From positions 1-10,104 of the forward strand of contig CAZTUT010000106.1 in assembly GCA_964616395.1 (NCBI GenBank): DNA of 10,104 bases, read 5' to 3'. Both the position numbers and the translations under genes were made by a program. Each line of letters opens with the position of its first letter. Position 1 is the stretch's first letter. Shown here piece after piece: positions 7,384 through 10,104 of the stretch. The notes beneath the pieces were generated by a model, which saw only the letters and a program-made list of their open reading frames with translations, did not search any database and was not told the origin of the DNA. The stretch comes from JALHMQ01 sp964616395 (lineage in GTDB: Bacteria > Pseudomonadota > Gammaproteobacteria > Burkholderiales > Burkholderiaceae_F).

Positions 7384-7779
7384 ATGAAGGATTTCACGTG
7401 CCGCGTGCCGCTGCGCTGGGGCGACATGGATGCGATGGGCCACATCAACAACGTCGTCTACTTCCGCCTGATGGAAGAGGCGCGCATCCAGTGGTTCGCG
7501 CGGATGGGCTTCTCCACGCTGCCGCAGGGCGAAGCGCCAATCCTCGCGCATGCAAGCTGCGACTTCACGCGCGCGCTCAACTACCCGGGCGATGCCATGG
7601 TCCGGCAGCAGGTGACCCGGATTGGCCGCAGCAGCATCGAGATGCAGGTCGTGATCGAGAAGGACGGCGAGCCGGGCATCGAATATGCGCGCGGCCGATG
7701 CGTGGTGGTCTGGTACGACTACGCAAAATCGGCCTCTGCGCGCTGGCCGGCGGCGGTTCTGGAGCGGCTGGCCGATTGA
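7384..7779 (+). CDS. Hotdog-fold acyl-CoA thioesterase (4HBT family)
   Basis: A 131-residue single hotdog-domain protein, predicted to hydrolyse an acyl-CoA thioester in the cytoplasm. The N-terminal motif RWGDMDAMGHINNVVYFRLMEEAR (given only by its ends here: residues 11-14 RWGD, then D16, G19, H20, N22, N23) is the family hallmark, with D16 the likely catalytic acid and the Asn pair followed by the long central helix. The second half, with ALNYPGDAMVRQQVTRIGRSS and MQVVIEK strands, forms the rest of the sheet. Length is normal for YbgC/FadM-like enzymes, but chain-length preference cannot be inferred. No good Shine-Dalgarno is seen before ATG 7384, only 25 nt after the SDR stop, so translation may depend on readthrough of ribosomes from the SDR gene. 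The pair looks like one operon. Confidence 0.9.
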   Translation: MKDFTCRVPLRWGDMDAMGHINNVVYFRLMEEARIQWFARMGFSTLPQGEAPILAHASCDFTRALNYPGDAMVRQQVTRIGRSSIEMQVVIEKDGEPGIEYARGRCVVVWYDYAKSASARWPAAVLERLAD

Positions 7780-7782
7780 CGG

Positions 7783-7802
7783 GCGCCATCGCCTGGCGCT
7801 TT
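7783..7802 (+). terminator. Short terminator-like hairpin after the thioesterase gene
   Basis: GCGCCA (7783-7788) pairs with TGGCGC (7794-7799) around a 5-nt loop, with TTT following directly at 7800-7802; a G-T pair (7782/7800) can extend it. It begins 4 nt after the thioesterase stop codon. Stem and T-run are both short, so termination is probably partial. It marks the likely end of the SDR-thioesterase unit. Confidence 0.45.
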
Positions 7803-7829
7803 ACATGCCAAGCATGGTGCGAGTAACTT
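7800..7829 (+). promoter_or_regulatory. Possible promoter for the TAXI transporter genes
   Basis: TTTACA (7800-7805) differs from the -35 consensus by one base, and TAACTT (7824-7829) is a poor -10 candidate 18 nt downstream. Between them CATGC-CAA-GCATG (7804-7816) is a perfect small inverted repeat that could bind a regulator. The rest of the 106-nt spacer (7780-7885) holds GGCCG/CGGCC arms (7838-7842, 7854-7858) and the ribosome site. The promoter is a weak visual match only. Confidence 0.25.
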
Positions 7830-7874
7830 CCGGGTCTGGCCGTCGGCAGTCGGCGGCCCCTCACAAGAAACTCC

Positions 7875-7880
7875 AGGGAG
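7875..7880 (+). promoter_or_regulatory. Ribosome binding site of the TAXI binding-protein gene
   Basis: AGGGAG lies 5 nt before ATG 7886. It decides the start: the reading frame is open further upstream, but only this ATG gives a signal peptide at the N-terminus. Confidence 0.75.
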
Positions 7881-7885
7881 ATCGC

Positions 7886-8920
7886 ATGAACCGTCGTTGC
7901 TGGCTTTCCAGCCTCTTTCGTTTCGCCCGGGCCGTTGGTGCGGCTGGCCTCGCGGGCGGCCTTCTTCTCGGGACTGCCGCGGCGCAGGACATCAAGTTTT
8001 TCCGTATCGGCACGGGCGGTACCGCGGGCACCTACTACCCGGTGGGCGGCCTGCTTGCCAATGCCATTTCCTCGCCGCCCGGCTCGCGTGCCTGCAACGA
8101 CGGCGGCTCCTGCGGCGTGCCGGGGCTGGTGGCCTCGGCGGTCGCGTCCAATGGTTCCGTGGCCAACATCAATGCGATCGCCGGTGGCACGATGGAATCG
8201 GGCTTCACGCAGTCCGACGTCGCCTACTGGGCCTACACCGGCACCGGTGTCTACGAGGGCAAGCCCAAGGTTCCGGGACTGCGCCTGATCGCCAACCTGT
8301 ACCCGGAGAGCGTTCACCTGGTGGCGCGCAAGGGCGCGAACATCCGCGGCGTGGCCGACCTGCGCGGCAAGCGTGTGTCGCTCGACGAGCCGGGCTCCGG
8401 CACGCTGGTCGATGCGCGCATCATCATGGGTGCCTTCGGCATCACCGAGAAGGACATCCGTGCCGAGTACCTGAAGCCGAACCAGGCCGGCGACAAGCTG
8501 CGCGACGGCGGCCTCGACGCCTTCTTCTTCGTGGGCGGCTATCCGGCCGGCGCAATCGCCGAACTGGCGGCCAGCGGTGCCGGCATCGAACTGGTGCCGA
8601 TCACCGGGCCCGAAGTCGACAGGATGCGTCAGCAGTACGGCTTCTTCGCGAACGATACGATCCCGACCAACACCTACAAGGGTGTCGCCGAGGCGCGCAC
8701 GCTGGCGGTCGGTGCCCAGTGGGTGACGTCCGACAGGCAGGACGCCAATCTCGTGTACGAGATCACCAAGGCGCTGTGGAACGCCAACACCCGTCGGCTG
8801 CTCGATTCCGGCCATGCCAAGGGCAAGTCGATCACCCGCGAAAACGCGGTGGCCGGCGCCGGCATCCCGTTCCACCCGGGTGCCGAGCGGTTCTACAAGG
8901 AACAGGGCCTGCTGAAGTAA
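7886..8920 (+). CDS. TAXI-family TRAP transporter solute-binding protein
   Basis: A 344-residue periplasmic binding protein of the TAXI (TRAP-associated extracytoplasmic immunogenic) family; it captures a solute and delivers it to the membrane permease encoded next. Residues 1-33 form a signal peptide (MNRRCWLSS start, Gly/Ala/Leu-rich core, TAAA before QDIKFF), with probable cleavage after A33. The mature protein opens with the family hallmark FRIGTGGTAGTYYPVGGLLA. Further typical blocks are ASNGSVANI, SGFTQSDVAYWAY, LYPESVHLVAR, LRGKRVSLDEPGSGT and FFFVGGYPAGAI. C70 and C76 (ACNDGGSC) are the only cysteine pair in the exported part and could form a small disulfide-closed loop. Substrate is unknown; characterised TAXI proteins bind small organic acids such as glutamate, but that cannot be transferred here. 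The permease gene follows after 149 nt on the same strand. Confidence 0.95.
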   Translation: MNRRCWLSSLFRFARAVGAAGLAGGLLLGTAAAQDIKFFRIGTGGTAGTYYPVGGLLANAISSPPGSRACNDGGSCGVPGLVASAVASNGSVANINAIAGGTMESGFTQSDVAYWAYTGTGVYEGKPKVPGLRLIANLYPESVHLVARKGANIRGVADLRGKRVSLDEPGSGTLVDARIIMGAFGITEKDIRAEYLKPNQAGDKLRDGGLDAFFFVGGYPAGAIAELAASGAGIELVPITGPEVDRMRQQYGFFANDTIPTNTYKGVAEARTLAVGAQWVTSDRQDANLVYEITKALWNANTRRLLDSGHAKGKSITRENAVAGAGIPFHPGAERFYKEQGLLK

Positions 8921-8939
8921 GGCACGGCTCGCGCTGGAT

Positions 8940-8976
8940 CGACAAGGGTCGGCTCGGGCCGGCCCTTGTCGCATTT
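8940..8976 (+). terminator. Strong hairpin between the TAXI binding-protein and permease genes
   Basis: CGACAAGGGTCGGC (8940-8953) pairs with GCCGGCCCTTGTCG (8958-8971) around the loop TCGG, giving 14 pairs of which only one is G-U (8949/8962). It is followed by CATTT, a very short T-run (8974-8976). It begins 20 nt after the TAXI stop codon. In binding-protein transporters such hairpins often end part of the transcripts or protect the upstream mRNA so that the binding protein is made in excess of the permease; that is the likely role here, by inference. Confidence 0.65.
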
Positions 8977-9069
8977 GGGCGGTCTGCATGCGATCGAACG
9001 GCGCTGCGTCCATCGCGGCGGCTGGCGGCAGCCCGCTCCTTTTCAAGCTGACACAGGAATATTGCCGAC

Positions 9070-10104
9070 ATGGCCGCCCACACACCGCAAGGCGTCGCGC
9101 CGCTGGATGAAGCCCGGCTGCAGGAACTCGAGGAGAAATTCGACCCCGAGATGCGCTTCCGGCCGTCGGTGCCGCCGGCCACGGTGATCATCAAGTGGCT
9201 GCTCGTCATCCTGTCGGTGTTCCACTACTACACGGCCGGCTTCGGCCTGCTGCGCGAGACCACGCACCGCGGCGTCCACCTGGCGTTCGTGCTGGGACTG
9301 ATCTTCCTGGTGTTCGCGTTCAGCAAGAAGGGGCAGGGCACGCAGCGGCCGTCGAGCTGGCGGGCGCCGGGCGGCATTCCTCTTGTCGACTGGCTGCTGG
9401 GTGCAGCAATCGCGGTGTCGGTGCTGTACATCCCGTACGTGTTCGACGACCTCGCGTTCCGGGTCGGCAACCCGAGCGATCTGGACGTGCTGATGGGCAC
9501 CATCCTGGTCGTGCTGCTGCTGGAGGCCACGCGTCGCTCGATGGGCATCGCGCTGCCGATCATCGCGCTGGTGTTCATCGGCTATTCGCTGGCCGGCAGC
9601 TGGATGCCGGGCCTGCTGAAGCACAGCGGCAACAGCTGGAGCCAGCTGGTCAACCACCTGTACCTGACGAGCCAGGGCATCTACGGCATCGCGGTCGGCG
9701 TGGTGGCGACCTATGTATTCCACTTCGTGCTGTTTGGCGTGCTGGCCACGCGCATCGGCCTCGGCCAGCTGTTTCTCGACGTGGCCTCGGCGGTCGCGGG
9801 CCGCTTCGCTGGCGGCCCGGCCAAGGTGTCGGTGTTCGGCTCGGCGATGTTCGGCACGCTGTCGGGCTCGTCGGTGGCCAACGCGGTGACCGTGGGCTCG
9901 CTGACGATTCCGATGATGATCCGGGTCGGCTATCCGCGGCACTTCGCGGCGGCGGTGGAGGCCACCGCTTCGACGGGTGGCCAGATCACGCCGCCGGTGA
10001 TGGGTGCGGCGGCGTTCCTGATGATCGAGTTCCTCGGCGTGCCGTACTCGACCATCATCCTCGCGGCCATCGTGCCGGCCTTCATGCACTTCTTCGGCGT
10101 GTTC
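9070..10104 (+). CDS. TRAP transporter fused permease subunit (4TM/12TM), 5' part only
   Basis: The first 345 residues of a fused TRAP permease, with no stop before the window ends; whole proteins of this type are usually well over 600 residues. It should be the inner-membrane part of the TAXI transporter, using an ion gradient. After a hydrophilic N-terminus (residues 1-38, LDEARLQELEEKFDPEMRF) come four helices of the DctQ-like small domain, for example VIIKWLLVILSVFHYYTAG, HLAFVLGLIFLVFAF, WLLGAAIAVSVLYI and VLMGTILVVLLLEA. The DctM-like large domain follows, with VFGSAMFGTLSGSSVANAVT (residues 255-274) and STGGQITPP (301-309), both diagnostic re-entrant loop motifs. ATG 9070 has AGGA at 9055-9058, a rather long 11-nt spacer. 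The gene runs off the right edge, so its end and any downstream partner are unseen. Confidence 0.95.
   Translation, partial: MAAHTPQGVAPLDEARLQELEEKFDPEMRFRPSVPPATVIIKWLLVILSVFHYYTAGFGLLRETTHRGVHLAFVLGLIFLVFAFSKKGQGTQRPSSWRAPGGIPLVDWLLGAAIAVSVLYIPYVFDDLAFRVGNPSDLDVLMGTILVVLLLEATRRSMGIALPIIALVFIGYSLAGSWMPGLLKHSGNSWSQLVNHLYLTSQGIYGIAVGVVATYVFHFVLFGVLATRIGLGQLFLDVASAVAGRFAGGPAKVSVFGSAMFGTLSGSSVANAVTVGSLTIPMMIRVGYPRHFAAAVEATASTGGQITPPVMGAAAFLMIEFLGVPYSTIILAAIVPAFMHFFGVF

Noticed and set aside
6492..7451. In-frame upstream extension of the ETF-QO frame, which would give an 873-residue fusion.
   Set aside because: The extension runs opposite the canonical SDR gene, has no recognisable domain, and an ATG with GGAG spacing at 6491 gives the normal family length.
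7685..7885. Longer N-terminus for the TAXI binding protein starting near 7685.
   Set aside because: It would overlap the thioesterase gene and bury the signal peptide; ATG 7886 has a good ribosome site and puts the signal peptide first.
7577..9085. A 502-codon minus-strand frame opposite the thioesterase and TAXI genes.
   Set aside because: Shadow of GC-rich coding DNA; no motifs, while the plus-strand proteins are clear family members.
9043..10089. A 348-codon minus-strand frame opposite the TRAP permease.
   Set aside because: His/Arg/Gln-rich antisense of a hydrophobic membrane protein; the plus-strand frame shows the diagnostic TRAP loop motifs.

Overview
This 10.1 kb window is GC-rich chromosomal DNA. 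The gene content (a nuo operon ending nuoL-nuoM-nuoN followed by a Nudix hydrolase, an ETF-ubiquinone oxidoreductase, and a TAXI-type TRAP transporter) fits an aerobic, ubiquinone-using proteobacterium, most likely a betaproteobacterium of the Burkholderiales type. That assignment rests on gene order and protein style recalled from these groups, not on a search. Both ends cut through genes: the 3' part of nuoL at the left edge and the 5' part of a TRAP permease gene at the right edge.

Layout. Positions 1-4222 (+) hold the three large antiporter-like proton-pumping subunits of respiratory complex I, packed with 16-18 nt gaps. A Nudix hydrolase of the ADP-ribose pyrophosphatase type (4215-4799, +) starts at a GTG inside the last codons of nuoN, so it is probably translationally coupled to the nuo operon. 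A compact hairpin at 4799-4817 separates it from the convergent gene for ETF-ubiquinone oxidoreductase (4830-6491, -). A 96-nt divergent spacer (6492-6587) with a 16-nt inverted repeat leads to an SDR oxidoreductase (6588-7358, +) and a hotdog-fold acyl-CoA thioesterase (7384-7779, +), which look like a two-gene operon. After a 106-nt spacer with a small terminator-like hairpin and possible promoter elements come a TAXI-family periplasmic solute-binding protein (7886-8920, +) and the fused membrane permease of the same transporter (9070-end, +). These two are separated by 149 nt holding the strongest RNA-hairpin candidate I found in the window (8940-8971).

Function. Complex I and ETF-QO are two separate entry points of electrons into the ubiquinone pool: NADH through complex I, and acyl-CoA dehydrogenase electrons through ETF and ETF-QO. 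The neighbouring SDR and thioesterase fit acyl-CoA or small-carbonyl metabolism, though their substrates cannot be read from sequence. The TAXI/TRAP pair should import an organic acid or related solute with an ion gradient; the substrate is unknown.

No gene-free stretch exceeds 149 nt. I saw no tRNA, rRNA, CRISPR array, insertion sequence, attachment site or phage gene. All the genes are recognisable families in good condition. I do not see a clearly new biological system here; the items worth a second look are the hairpin between the two TRAP genes, the Nudix gene coupled to nuoN, the histidine-rich NuoL loop and the SDR-thioesterase pair.
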